64,000 bases of DNA from Streptomyces sp. CoH27 (GCF_020181035.1 NZ_JAIQYY010000015.1:106800-170799); one strand, 5' to 3'. Numbered from the stretch's first letter, positions 8,954 to 17,690 are shown. Numbers and translations: made by a program. Notes: generated from the letters alone by a model not told the origin.

Positions 8954-9550
8954 ATGACGACACCGCAGGATCTGTTCCTCGTCAGCCTGGACGTACCCGG
9001 TGAGCACCCCGTCGAGCAGGGCGATCTGTCGCTGGCGCTCGCGGGCGCCGAACTGGTCGACCTGCTCGGCACGCGGGCGCTCACCCTGGAGGGTGAGCGC
9101 ATCGTGCCCGGTCCCGCGCTCACCACGGGCGACCGGATGCTGGACGAGGCCGGGGCGGCGCTGAAGCGGCAAGAGCCGCACGAGACCGTCGAGGACTGGC
9201 TGTGGCGCCGGGGGCAGGGGCTGGCCGCCGCCTACCGTGACGCGCTGGATCGCGCCGGACAGCTCACCGGGAAACGGCAGGGGCTGTTCCGGCGGGCCGG
9301 GCGGGATGCGGCTGCCGACACCCCGGCCCGGCAGCACGCCGCCGACCGGTGGTGGTCCCGTGAGCCGGTCCTCGCCGGCCTCGCCGCCACGCTGCGCATC
9401 GAGGCCGACCGGCCGGCGGAGCCTCCCGCCGACGAGGCCGTCGTCACCGTCCTGGCGGCGGTCGGCGACGCGGTGACCGAGCTCAACGCGGTCCGCGAAC
9501 GCAGGCGCATCGAGAACGCGGCCTTCGACAACATCTGGCGTGCGCCGTAG
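8954..9550 (+). CDS. GPP34 (GOLPH3/VPS74-like) family protein
   Basis: A 198-aa alpha-helical protein of the GPP34 family, the bacterial relatives of eukaryotic Golgi phosphoprotein 3. Visible family features are the opening TTPQDLFLVSLD, GDLSLALAGAELVDLL and TLEGERIVPG, and a C-terminal helix RERRRIENAAFDNIW. The start at 8954 is preferred because the 14 codons upstream in frame are unlike the family and homologues begin MTTP-L. Streptomyces carry many paralogues; some act in membrane lipid or secondary-metabolism contexts, but no role can be inferred here. A block of tandem repeats follows the stop. Confidence 0.82.
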   Translation: MTTPQDLFLVSLDVPGEHPVEQGDLSLALAGAELVDLLGTRALTLEGERIVPGPALTTGDRMLDEAGAALKRQEPHETVEDWLWRRGQGLAAAYRDALDRAGQLTGKRQGLFRRAGRDAAADTPARQHAADRWWSREPVLAGLAATLRIEADRPAEPPADEAVVTVLAAVGDAVTELNAVRERRRIENAAFDNIWRAP

Positions 9551-9580
9551 CGACTGGAGGCGCTGCTCGCCGGGAGGTGC

Positions 9581-9780
9581 CTCCCCCACGCTCGGCTTCT
9601 CCCCCACGCTCGGCTTCTCCCCCACGCTCGGCTTCGCTCGCGCGGGAGGTGCCCCCATCGCGGGAGGGACCCCCATCGCGGGAGGGACCCCCATCGCGGG
9701 AGGGGCCCCATCGCGGGGGGACCCCTATCGCCCGCCCTCCCCCAGTCTCGGCTTCGCTCGACCGGGGGCACCCCCATCAC
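9581..9780. repeat. Two adjacent 18-bp tandem repeat arrays within a palindromic extragenic repeat
   Basis: Three exact copies of CTCCCCCACGCTCGGCTT occupy 9581-9634. Four copies, two exact and two decayed, of ATCGCGGGAGGGACCCCC occupy 9657-9726. Each array is followed by, or embedded in, a related motif (CTCGGCTTCGCTCG then GGGG-CACCCCCATC) that occurs at about 9627-9656 and again at 9746-9777. The block sits between the convergent GPP34 and cimA genes and looks like internal amplification of a Streptomyces palindromic extragenic repeat. No gene is seen in 9551-9811. Confidence 0.75.
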
Positions 9781-9811
9781 CCCAGCGGCACGACTGCCCG
9801 CAGCTGCGCGG

Positions 9812-11422
9812 CTACTGCGCCGGCTCCACGCCCGCCCGCAGCAGCCCGTACGTGTACGCGTCCTCCAAGGCCTGCCAGGACGCGGCGATGACGTTGTCCG
9901 CCACGCCCACCGTGGACCACTCGCCGCCGCCGTCGGTCGTGGAGATCAGGACGCGGGTCGTCGACGAGGTGCCGTGCTTGCCCTCCAGGATGCGGACCTT
10001 GTAGTCGACCAGCTCCAGCGCGGCGAGCTGCGGGTAGATCTTCTCCAGGGCCACGCGCAGGGCGCGGTCGAGGGCGTTGACCGGGCCGTTGCCCTCGGCG
10101 GTGGCGACGATCCGCTCCTTCTTGGCCCACAGCTTCACCGTGGCCTCGTTGGCGTGCGTGCCGTCGGGGCGGTCCTCGACGATGGCCCGCCAGGACTCGA
10201 CGTCGAAGTACTTCAGGGGCCGGCCCTCGACCTCGGCCCGCAGCAGGAGTTCGAAGCTCGCGTCCGCCGCCTCGTACGTGTAGCCCTTGAGCTCGCGCTC
10301 CTTGACCCGCTCGACCACCCGGCCGACCAGGGCGCGGTCGCCGCCGAGGTCGATGCCGAGCTCCTTGCCCTTCAGCTCGATGGAGGCGCGGCCCGCCATG
10401 TCGGAGACCAGCATGCGCATGGTGTTGCCGACCAGCTCGGGGTCGATGTGCTGGTACAGGTCCGGGTCGACCTTGATCGCGGAGGCGTGCAGGCCGGCCT
10501 TGTGGGCGAAGGCCGATACGCCGACGTACGGCTGGTGGGTGGAGGGGGTGAGGTTCACGACCTCGGCGATGGCGTGGGAGATCCGCGTCGTCTCGCGGAG
10601 CTTGCCCTCGGGCAGCACCTTCTTGCCGTACTTCAGCTCCAGGGCCGCGACGACCGGGAAGAGGTTGGCGTTGCCGACGCGCTCGCCGTAGCCGTTGGCC
10701 GTGCACTGCACGTGGGTCGCGCCGGCGTCGACGGCGGCGAGGGTGTTGGCGACCGCGCAGCCGGTGTCGTCCTGGGCATGGATGCCGAGCCGGGCACCGG
10801 TGTCGGCGAGGACCGTGGCGACGACGGCGTGGATCTGGGCGGGCAGCATGCCGCCGTTGGTGTCGCAGAGGATCACGACATCGGCGCCGGCCTCCGAGGC
10901 CGTACGGACGACCGCCTTCGCGTACTCGGGGTTGGCGCGGTAGCCGTCGAAGAAGTGCTCGCAGTCGACGAAGACGCGGCGGCCCTGTTCGCGCAGGTGC
11001 GAGACGGTGTCGCGGACCATCTCCAGGTTCTCGTCCAGGGTGGTGCGCAGGGCCAGTTCCACATGCCGGTCGTGTGACTTGGCGACCAGCGTGATCACCG
11101 GGGCGCCGGAGTCGAGCAGGGCCTTGACCTGGGGGTCCTCGGCGGCCTTGGCGCCGGCGCGGCGGGTGGCGCCGAAGGCGACCAGCTGGGCGTGCCGGAA
11201 GTCGATCTCGGCCTGGGCGCGGGCGAAGAACTCGGTGTCCCGGGGGTTCGCCCCCGGCCAGCCGCCCTCGATGAAGCCGACGCCGAAGTCGTCCAGGTGC
11301 CGTGCGATGGCGAGCTTGTCCGCGACGGTGAGGTTGATGCCCTCGCGCTGCGCGCCGTCGCGCAGCGTGGTGTCGAAGACGTGGAACGAGTCGTCGAGCT
11401 CGCTGGTTGCCGTCTCGGTCAT
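9812..11422 (-). CDS. cimA: Citramalate synthase (2-isopropylmalate synthase-like)
   Basis: A 536-aa HMGL-like enzyme that condenses pyruvate with acetyl-CoA to (R)-citramalate, the entry to 2-oxobutyrate and isoleucine without threonine. It has the TIM-barrel start FHVFDTTLRDGAQREGIN, the metal-binding CDTNGGMLP and HAQDDTGCAVANTLAAVDAGATHVQ with TANGYGERVGNANL, and a C-terminal LeuA regulatory domain (about 400-530). The DTTLRDGAQ-EGI form and the length favour citramalate synthase over LeuA; older annotation often calls it leuA. The start at 11422 has AGGAG about 8 nt upstream. The 230-nt leader carries an apparent attenuator with an Ile-Ile leader peptide. Confidence 0.88.
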   Translation of the reverse strand: MTETATSELDDSFHVFDTTLRDGAQREGINLTVADKLAIARHLDDFGVGFIEGGWPGANPRDTEFFARAQAEIDFRHAQLVAFGATRRAGAKAAEDPQVKALLDSGAPVITLVAKSHDRHVELALRTTLDENLEMVRDTVSHLREQGRRVFVDCEHFFDGYRANPEYAKAVVRTASEAGADVVILCDTNGGMLPAQIHAVVATVLADTGARLGIHAQDDTGCAVANTLAAVDAGATHVQCTANGYGERVGNANLFPVVAALELKYGKKVLPEGKLRETTRISHAIAEVVNLTPSTHQPYVGVSAFAHKAGLHASAIKVDPDLYQHIDPELVGNTMRMLVSDMAGRASIELKGKELGIDLGGDRALVGRVVERVKERELKGYTYEAADASFELLLRAEVEGRPLKYFDVESWRAIVEDRPDGTHANEATVKLWAKKERIVATAEGNGPVNALDRALRVALEKIYPQLAALELVDYKVRILEGKHGTSSTTRVLISTTDGGGEWSTVGVADNVIAASWQALEDAYTYGLLRAGVEPAQ

Positions 11423-11534
11423 GGTGTCAAGGCTCCTGTTGTGGATCTTCGGTCTTACCGGAATGACCGGCTCCACCGTCCCCCCAATGGTCCCTCGCGC
11501 TGACGTCCCCCGGCTGAAGGTGGGCCGGAAAACG

Positions 11535-11562
11535 AAAAAACCCCTCGCGGGTGCGAGAGGTC
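11535..11562 (-). terminator. Attenuator terminator of cimA leader
   Basis: On the minus strand CCTCTCGC, loop ACCC, GCGAGGGG forms an 8-bp stem (one G-U) followed directly by six T residues (A-run at 11535-11540 on the plus strand): a textbook intrinsic terminator, rare in this GC-rich genome. It lies 113 bp upstream of the cimA start and 54 bp downstream of the leader peptide stop. The 5' part of the hairpin (RNA CACCCGC, plus 11547-11553) can alternatively pair with GCGGGTG made from plus 11590-11596, giving an antiterminator. Confidence 0.82.
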
Positions 11563-11615
11563 TGCGCGCGGGTCGAGGACGACGGTGGCCACCCGCACCT
11601 GGTCGTACGAGGTGG

Positions 11616-11651
11616 TCACTGCGGACCGGCGCGCCTGCTGCCAATAATCAT
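11616..11651 (-). CDS. Putative cimA leader peptide MIIGSRRAGPQ
   Basis: An 11-residue open frame reads Met-Ile-Ile-Gly-Ser-Arg-Arg-Ala-Gly-Pro-Gln-stop upstream of the attenuator hairpin. Both Ile codons are ATT, a rare codon in this genome, next to the start. In leader-peptide attenuation, scarce charged tRNA-Ile would stall the ribosome here and free the antiterminator. Isoleucine is the end product of the citramalate route. I see no clear Shine-Dalgarno sequence before the ATG, so it may be read from a leaderless or near-leaderless transcript. Translation is inferred. Confidence 0.65.
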   Translation of the reverse strand: MIIGSRRAGPQ

Positions 11652-11709
11652 GGCGAACGAGAGCACGGAGGCAGTCTGGCACAGCCCTGCCCCCGGCTCA
11701 TCGTCCGTC

Positions 11710-13011
11710 TCAGGATGCGGTCGTCAGACTGGAATCCGTACGGTCCCTCACCCGGGCGAGGTCCAGGTCCTTGGTCTCACGCATGGTGACGTAGACCACC
11801 AGCGACACGGCGGCGCAGCCGGCCACGTACCAGAAGAAACCGGACTCGATCCCGGCGTTCTTGAACCACAGCGCGACGTACTCCGCCGTACCGCCGAAGA
11901 GGGCGTTGGCGATCGCGTAGGGCAGGGCCACGCCGAGGGCGCGGATGCCGGTCGGGAAGAGCTCGGCCTTCACACAGGCGTTGATCGAGGTGTAGCCGGT
12001 GACGACGATCAGCGCGAGCAGGGCGAGGCCGAGGGCGGACCAGTAGCCGTTGGCGTGCTTGAGGAGGGTCATGATCGGCACGGTGAGGAAGGTGGAGCCG
12101 ACCGCGAAGGTGATCAGCAGCGGGCGCCGGCCGATCCGGTCGGACAGCCGGCCCGCGAGCGGCTGGAGGCAGGCGAAGACGATCAGCGCGGTGAAGGAGA
12201 CGAGCGTCGCCGTCTGCTTGGACAGGCCGGCCGAGTTGGACAGGTACTTGGTCAGGTAGGTGGTGTACGTGTAGTACGCCACGGTGCCGCCCATGGTGAG
12301 GGCGACGACCAGGAACGCCTCCCGCTTGTGCTGCCACAGCGCGCGCAGCGTGCCGCGCTCCTCGGCGTGCGAGGTGTCCTCCTCGTACACCTCGGTCTCC
12401 AGCATGCTGCGGCGCAGATAGAAGATGATCGCCGCGCCGAGCGCGCCCACGACGAACGGGATGCGCCAGCCGTAGCTGTGCAGCGCGGAGTCGGACATGG
12501 TGTGTTGCAGGACGATCTGGATCCCCAGGCCGACGATCTGGCCGGCGGTCATGGACACGTACTGGAAGCTGGAGGCGAAGCCGCGGCTGCGCGGGTCCGA
12601 GGCCTCCGTCAGATAGGTGGCGCTGGCCGCGTACTCGCCGCCCACCGACAGTCCTTGCAGCAGGCGGGCGACGAGCAGGACGAGCGCGCCGCCGTAGCCG
12701 GCGACCGCGTAGGTCGGGGCGACGGCGATGAGGACCGCCGACGCCGACATCAGAGTGACGGTCAGCGTGAGCGCCGCCTTACGGCCCTTGCGGTCGCCGA
12801 CCCGGCCGAGCAGCCAGCCGCCCACGGGGCGCATGAAGAAGCCGACGGCGAAGATGCCTGCGGTGTTCATGAGTTGGGCGGTGGGATTGCCGCTCGGGAA
12901 GAACGCGCCGGCGAAGTAGGTGGCGAAGCTCGCGTACACGAACCAGTCGAACCACTCGACCATGTTGCCCGCCGAGCCGACCCAGATCTTCTTCCAGTGT
13001 TGTCGTTCCAT
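11710..13011 (-). CDS. MFS transporter, metabolite:H+ symporter (MHS) type
   Basis: A 433-aa 12-helix major facilitator of the metabolite:proton symporter subfamily (KgtP/ShiA/ProP relatives). The N-terminus reads WKKIWVGSAGNMVEWFDWFVYAS, with the WFD-F-Y motif of MHS porters; the cytoplasmic loop GRVGDRKGRKAAL between helices 2 and 3 is the MFS signature, and RLLQGLSVGGEYAASATYL is the helix 4 segment; DRIGRRPLL repeats the signature in the second half. The likely substrate is a dicarboxylate, aromatic acid or osmolyte, but this cannot be resolved. It lies 38 bp downstream of the beta-propeller gene on the same strand, so the two may be cotranscribed. Confidence 0.85.
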   Translation of the reverse strand: MERQHWKKIWVGSAGNMVEWFDWFVYASFATYFAGAFFPSGNPTAQLMNTAGIFAVGFFMRPVGGWLLGRVGDRKGRKAALTLTVTLMSASAVLIAVAPTYAVAGYGGALVLLVARLLQGLSVGGEYAASATYLTEASDPRSRGFASSFQYVSMTAGQIVGLGIQIVLQHTMSDSALHSYGWRIPFVVGALGAAIIFYLRRSMLETEVYEEDTSHAEERGTLRALWQHKREAFLVVALTMGGTVAYYTYTTYLTKYLSNSAGLSKQTATLVSFTALIVFACLQPLAGRLSDRIGRRPLLITFAVGSTFLTVPIMTLLKHANGYWSALGLALLALIVVTGYTSINACVKAELFPTGIRALGVALPYAIANALFGGTAEYVALWFKNAGIESGFFWYVAGCAAVSLVVYVTMRETKDLDLARVRDRTDSSLTTAS

Positions 13012-13049
13012 GGGCCGTTACTTGCCCGGCGCCGGAGCAAACGATTCCT

Positions 13050-14165
13050 TTACCCGATCCTGCGTGCGAAGACGTCCGATACGCCGTTCGTGTCGCCCGG
13101 GACCAGGGCGGCGGCGGAGGCGAAGACGACGGTACGGCCGGAGCGGGTGAGGGCGCCGGGTCCGGCGGTGGCGGCCGAGCTCGCGGCGGCCACCGTGTGC
13201 TGCCGTCCGGTGCGGGGGTCCAGCAGGCGGAGGGCGCCGGTGGGGTCCTTCAGCAGGGTGTACCGGCCGGTGGGGTCGAGGGCGAGGGCCGTGGCTCCCT
13301 CGGGTCCGACGGGTTCGGCGCGGCCGGTGCGGGTGTCGGCGAGGTAGGTCCGGGTGGTCGTCCCCGGGTAGGAGGCGGCGAACTGGAACAGGACGTGGCG
13401 TCCGTCGGCCGAGATGTCGATGACCGAGGAGCCGCCGCCGGCGGGGATGTGGATGCTCCGGGTCCTGCCGGTCCTGCGCTCCTTGACGTAGAGGGCGGCG
13501 GCGTCGCTGTCCAGCGCGCTGTAGGCGACGTACCGGCCGTCGGCGCTGAGCCGGCCGCCGACGAGGTGACTGAGGTGGCCGGGCTGATCCACCACCTCGT
13601 CGGTGCCGGTGGTCAGGTCCCGGACCATGAGGTGGGCGGTGAAGGCGTTGCCGTCGCGGTTGCCGATGGTGTAGGCGGCGTAGCGGCCGTCGGCACTCAG
13701 GCCTGTGAGGTCGGAGCGCTCGTACCAGTTGTCCTTCGGCGGGTCGGCGGGCCACAGGGTCTGGAGTGTGCCGGTGCGGCGGTCGTAGACCTTGGCGCGG
13801 AAGAAGTGGTAAGTGCCGCTGGTGTAGCCGACTTTGGAGCCGTCGCCGCTGATCATCGGGTCGTACGCCTCGACGCCGGTGCCCGGGACCTTGACGGTCC
13901 TGCCGGTGCGCAGGTCCTTGACGAGCACGCACCACCCGTATGCGGTCGGGCAGCCTTCGCCGCCGGGGCCATCGGTGCCGTAGACGGCGTAGCGGCCGTC
14001 GGCGCTGATGGTGCCTCCGGCCGAGGCGGTGGCGGACTGGGCACCGGCCACCGTGGTGCTGATGCGCGTGGTGCCGTGCCGCGGCGCCGCGACGGCCTGC
14101 GGCGCGACCGCCAGGCCGAGCACCGCGGCCACCGCCACCAGCCCCGCTCTGCTGCTCTTCCCCAT
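13050..14165 (-). CDS. Secreted beta-propeller (TolB/WD40-like) protein
   Basis: A 371-aa exported protein with a signal peptide (GLVAVAAVLGLAVAPQAVA) and at least five repeats of a beta-propeller blade motif: ISADGRYAVYGTDG, ISGDGSKVGYTS, LSADGRYAAYTIG, LSADGRYVAYSA, ISADGRHVLFQF. Between them come V-DLRTGRT-type strands. This S-DGRYVAY pattern is typical of TolB/PD40 propellers, which usually serve as protein- or glycan-binding scaffolds. No catalytic residues are evident. It precedes the MHS transporter on the same strand. A G-rich sequence before the ATG could act as ribosome binding site. Confidence 0.8.
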   Translation of the reverse strand: MGKSSRAGLVAVAAVLGLAVAPQAVAAPRHGTTRISTTVAGAQSATASAGGTISADGRYAVYGTDGPGGEGCPTAYGWCVLVKDLRTGRTVKVPGTGVEAYDPMISGDGSKVGYTSGTYHFFRAKVYDRRTGTLQTLWPADPPKDNWYERSDLTGLSADGRYAAYTIGNRDGNAFTAHLMVRDLTTGTDEVVDQPGHLSHLVGGRLSADGRYVAYSALDSDAAALYVKERRTGRTRSIHIPAGGGSSVIDISADGRHVLFQFAASYPGTTTRTYLADTRTGRAEPVGPEGATALALDPTGRYTLLKDPTGALRLLDPRTGRQHTVAAASSAATAGPGALTRSGRTVVFASAAALVPGDTNGVSDVFARRIG

Positions 14166-14279
14166 GCTGTACCCCCCGGGACGCGTATCCCCCGGCCCGG
14201 CGCCGAGGGCCCATGGCGATGCAATCCCAGGGGTCGAGCCGGGTCAATCGGACAGAACGCGTACAACCCGGGCGGGGGT

Positions 14280-14891
14280 TCAGAGGTCGGGGACGAGCAG
14301 CGCGTCCTCGATGAACTCCCGTACATGTGCCAGCACTTGGTCCCGGTCGGTCCCCCGCAACCCGATGGCCACATGGATGGAGAACCCGTCCAGCAGTGCC
14401 CGCAGTCTCGCTGCGAAGCGGTCCGCGTCCACCCTGCGGAACTCGCCCCGGGACACCCCCTCGGCGATCAGCGCGACCAGGTCGCGATGCCACGCGCCCT
14501 CGATCGCGGCCTGGCGGGCGCGCGCGTCCTCGTCGGCGTTCTGCGAGCGGTTCCAGACCTCCAGCCACAGGGTCCAGTGGGGGTCGCGGTGGCCGTCGGG
14601 GACGTACAGGTCGACGTAGGCGGACAGGCGCTCGCGGGCCGTACCGGGACGGGTGAGCAGGCGGCCGCGCTCCGCGCCGAGGCGGCCCTCGCTCCACTCC
14701 AGGGCCTGGAGCAGCAGCTCGTCCTTGGAGTGGAAGTAGTAGAGGAGATGGCCGCTGCTCATCCCGACCTCACGGCCGAGCGCCGCCATGGTGAGCTTCT
14801 CCAGACCGCGCTCGGCGATCATGCCCATGGCGGCGGCGAGTACCTCCTCGCGCGGCGGCGCGTTCTTCCGCGTCCGTGCCGCACCGGCCAT
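14280..14891 (-). CDS. TetR family repressor of the urease/agmatine operon region
   Basis: A 203-aa TetR protein with the N-terminal helix-turn-helix AAMGMIAERGLEKLTMAALG followed by REVGMSSGHLLYYFHSKDELL (about residues 18-60) and a helical ligand domain containing WLEVWNRSQNADED. The start at 14891 has AGGAGA 7 nt upstream; the frame extends 24 codons further but overlaps the end of the agmatine deiminase gene. It is the last gene of ureAB-ureC-deiminase-tetR, 19 bp after the deiminase. Position suggests it senses a nitrogen compound and binds the paired boxes at 18417-18433 and 18485-18501; that link is inference. Confidence 0.85.
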   Translation of the reverse strand: MAGAARTRKNAPPREEVLAAAMGMIAERGLEKLTMAALGREVGMSSGHLLYYFHSKDELLLQALEWSEGRLGAERGRLLTRPGTARERLSAYVDLYVPDGHRDPHWTLWLEVWNRSQNADEDARARQAAIEGAWHRDLVALIAEGVSRGEFRRVDADRFAARLRALLDGFSIHVAIGLRGTDRDQVLAHVREFIEDALLVPDL

Positions 14892-14910
14892 CTGCGACTC
14901 TCCTACATGA

Positions 14911-15948
14911 TCAGACCTTCGGCTGCTGCTGGGTGATGCAGTGGATGCCGCCGCCACCCGCAAAGATCGTACGCGCGTCCACGAGAGTCACCGTCCGCTC
15001 CGGGAAGAGGCGGCGGAAGATCCCGGCGGCGAGCTCGTCGCGCGGGTCGTCGAAGCCGCACAGCACGACGCCGCCGTTGCAGAGGTAGTGGTTGATGTAG
15101 GAGTAGTCGGCCCAGTGTCCGTCGGCCTCCAGGACGGTCGGCGCGGGCACCTCCACGACCTCCAGGGCGCGGCCCCGGGCGTCCGTCTGGGAGCGCAGGA
15201 TGCCGATGACCTCCTTGGTGACCTCGTGGTCGGGGTGGGCCGGGTCCGGCTGGGAGTGCGCCACCACGACGCCCGGCCGGGCGAAGGCGGCCACGATGTC
15301 CACGTGCCCGAGGGTGCCGAAGCCGTAGGGCGGGTAGTCGCCGGTGAGGCCGCGCGGCAGCCAGATCGCCTTGCTGGTGCCGAGCTGGGCGTGGATCTCG
15401 GCCTCCACCTGCTCCTTCGTCCAGTGCGGGTTGCGCTCGGGGCCCAGCTGCACCGTCTCCGTCAGCAGGACCGTGCCCTCGCCGTCGACGTGGATCGCGC
15501 CGCCCTCGTTGACCAGCTTCGAGGCGTACGTCTTCGCGCCCGCGAGGTCGCAGACATACGCGGCGATCTTGGAGTCGTGCTCCCAGCGGGCCCAGCCCTG
15601 GGCGCCCCAGCCGTTGAACGTCCAGTCCACGGCGGCCAGTTCGCCCTTGCCGTTGGTGAGGAAGGTCGGGCCGATGTCCCGCATCCAGGCGTCGTCCAGC
15701 TCACGCTCGACGGTGTCGACGCCGGGGCCGAGCAGCGCCCGCGCCTCGGCGGACTGGCCGGGGCCGCAGACCACGGTCACGGGCTCGAAGCGCCGGATCG
15801 TCCGGGCCACGGACGCCCAGGCGGCGCGGGAGGCGGCGAGGTCGTCCGGGGCGTCGAAGGTGGGGTTGGGGCCCGGCCACGCCATCCAGGTGCGCTCGTG
15901 CGGGGTCCACTCGGCAGGCATGCGGAAGCCGTCGGCGGCAGCAGACAT
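14911..15948 (-). CDS. aguA: Agmatine deiminase
   Basis: A 345-aa enzyme of the peptidyl-arginine deiminase fold that hydrolyses agmatine to N-carbamoylputrescine and ammonia. Diagnostic segments are MPAEWTPHERTWMAWP at the start, DDAWMRDIGPTFL (substrate carboxylate/metal region), WTFNGWGAQGW, NEGGAIHVDGEGTVL, LPRGLTGDYPPYGFGTLGHVD and the nucleophile Cys in GGGGIHCITQQQP at the C-terminus. Length matches the family. It lies 17 bp after ureC and 19 bp before the TetR gene, so it belongs to the urease operon. Together they would release ammonia from agmatine and urea. Confidence 0.92.
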   Translation of the reverse strand: MSAAADGFRMPAEWTPHERTWMAWPGPNPTFDAPDDLAASRAAWASVARTIRRFEPVTVVCGPGQSAEARALLGPGVDTVERELDDAWMRDIGPTFLTNGKGELAAVDWTFNGWGAQGWARWEHDSKIAAYVCDLAGAKTYASKLVNEGGAIHVDGEGTVLLTETVQLGPERNPHWTKEQVEAEIHAQLGTSKAIWLPRGLTGDYPPYGFGTLGHVDIVAAFARPGVVVAHSQPDPAHPDHEVTKEVIGILRSQTDARGRALEVVEVPAPTVLEADGHWADYSYINHYLCNGGVVLCGFDDPRDELAAGIFRRLFPERTVTLVDARTIFAGGGGIHCITQQQPKV

Positions 15949-15965
15949 CGTGATCCTTAGAGGAA

Positions 15966-17690
15966 TTAGAGGAAGTAGAGGCGGTTGAGGGAGACCGAGT
16001 CGGCGGGTTCCGAGCTGAGCGGGGTGCCGTCGAGGGTGACCAGTCCGGTGCGCTGGTCGACGTCGACCGCTCCGACCCGGGCGTTCAGCCGCAGGTCGGC
16101 CGGGCCGATGCCGCGCGTGCCGCGCACGGCGACCCTGCGGCGGCGGGTGGGCATCGCGTCGTTGCCCTGGTCGAGGGCCGCCTGGGCGACGAACGCCACG
16201 GAGATGTCGGCGGCCGTGGCGCCGTACGCGCCGAACTGCGGCCCCAGCACGAGGGGTTCGCAGGTGTCGGTGGCGGCGTTCGGGTCGCCGACGACGCCGT
16301 ACGCCGGGAAGCCGGACTTGAGGACGAGCTGCGGCTTGGCGCCGAAGTACTCCGGGCGCCACAGCACGAGGTCGGCGAGCTTGCCGACCTCGATCGAGCC
16401 GACCTCGTGGGAAAGGCCGTGTGCGATGGCCGGGTTGATGGTCAGCTTGGCCATGTAGCGCAGGACGCGGGCGTTGTCGTCGCCCTCGCCGTCGCCCTCC
16501 AGGGGGCCGAGCTCGGCCTTCATCTTGCCGGCCATGGCGAACGTACGGCGCACGGTCTCACCGGCCCGGCCCATGCCCTGGGCGTCGGAGGAGGTGATGC
16601 CGATCGCGCCCAGGTCGTGCAGCACGTCCTCGGCGCCCATCGTGCCGGCCCGGATCCGGTCGCGGGCCATGGCAGCGTCGCCGGGCAGGTCGGGCTTGAG
16701 GTCGTGGACGGAGACGATCATGCCGTAGTGCTCGGCGACCGCGTCCCGGCCGAAGGGCAGGGTGGGGTTGGTGGAGGAGCCGATGACGTTCGGGACACCG
16801 GCCATCTTCAGCACGTTGGGCACGTGTCCGCCGCCGCAGCCCTCGATGTGGAAGGCGTGGATCGTGCGGCCTTCGAGGACGCGAAGGGTGTCCTCGACGG
16901 ACAGGCATTCGTTCAACCCGTCGCTGTGCAGCGCAACTTGGACGTCATGCTCCTCGGCGACGCGCAGGGCGGTGTCCAACGCCCGCGTGTGGGCGCCCAT
17001 GTCCTCGTGCACCTTGAAGCCGGACGCCCCGCCTTCCGCCAGCGCCTCGACCAGAGGGGCGCTGTGGGAGGACGAACCCCGGCCCAGGAAACCGATGTTG
17101 ACCGGCCAGGCGTCGAAGGCGTTGAAGGCGTGCCGGAGCGCCCAGGGGGAGTTGACGCCGACGCCCCACACCGGGCCGAACTCCTGCCCGATGATCGTGG
17201 TGACGCCGGAGGCGAGGGAGGCCTCCATGATGCGCGGCGACAGCAGATGGACGTGCGTGTCGACGGCGCCGGCGGTGGCGATGAGCCCCTCACCGGAGAC
17301 GATGGACGTACCGGTGCCGACGACGACGTCCACGCCGTCGAGGGTGTCCGGGTTGCCCGCCCGCCCGATGGCGCAGATCCGGCCTTCCCGGATGCCGATG
17401 GACACCTTGCGGATGCCCTGAACGGCGTCGATCACGACCACGTTGCTGATGACGACGTCGCAGGTCTCGCGGACCGCGGCGGCCTTCAGGTGCAGTCCGT
17501 CGCGGGCGGTCTTGCCGAAGCCGGCCAGGAACTCGTCGCCGTAGCGCTGGGAGTCGGACTCCACGCGGACGGTGAGCCCGGAGTCGCCGAGGCGGATGCG
17601 GTCGCCGGCCCGGGGGCCGTGGGTGGCGGCGTAGGCGTACGGGTCGATGTGGACCGACCGGCTCACCTCGCGTCCCTTCGAGCGGCTCAT
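15966..17690 (-). CDS. ureC: Urease alpha subunit UreC (divergent type)
   Basis: A 574-aa urease catalytic subunit homologue. Metal ligands are all present: VDTHVHL (two His), GFKVHED (the Lys that is carbamylated, plus His), ALHSDGLNE, EGCGGGHVPN and SSDAQGMGR (Asp). The mobile-flap motif is altered: where Klebsiella urease reads MVCHHLDP this protein reads VSVHDLKP, so the flap Cys is Val while the catalytic His is kept. The start codon overlaps the ureAB stop (ATGA), so the two are translationally coupled. No ureD/E/F/G nickel-insertion genes are in the window; they must come from another locus or the enzyme works differently. Confidence 0.88.
   Translation of the reverse strand: MSRSKGREVSRSVHIDPYAYAATHGPRAGDRIRLGDSGLTVRVESDSQRYGDEFLAGFGKTARDGLHLKAAAVRETCDVVISNVVVIDAVQGIRKVSIGIREGRICAIGRAGNPDTLDGVDVVVGTGTSIVSGEGLIATAGAVDTHVHLLSPRIMEASLASGVTTIIGQEFGPVWGVGVNSPWALRHAFNAFDAWPVNIGFLGRGSSSHSAPLVEALAEGGASGFKVHEDMGAHTRALDTALRVAEEHDVQVALHSDGLNECLSVEDTLRVLEGRTIHAFHIEGCGGGHVPNVLKMAGVPNVIGSSTNPTLPFGRDAVAEHYGMIVSVHDLKPDLPGDAAMARDRIRAGTMGAEDVLHDLGAIGITSSDAQGMGRAGETVRRTFAMAGKMKAELGPLEGDGEGDDNARVLRYMAKLTINPAIAHGLSHEVGSIEVGKLADLVLWRPEYFGAKPQLVLKSGFPAYGVVGDPNAATDTCEPLVLGPQFGAYGATAADISVAFVAQAALDQGNDAMPTRRRRVAVRGTRGIGPADLRLNARVGAVDVDQRTGLVTLDGTPLSSEPADSVSLNRLYFL

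Noticed and set aside
9581..9726. Short regular repeats as a possible CRISPR array
   Set aside because: The 18-bp units are directly adjacent with no unique spacers, and no cas genes are present.
9812..11644. Extended N-terminus of CimA beginning near 11644
   Set aside because: That extension would translate the attenuator hairpin and T-run; the start at 11422 has AGGAG and the family N-terminus.
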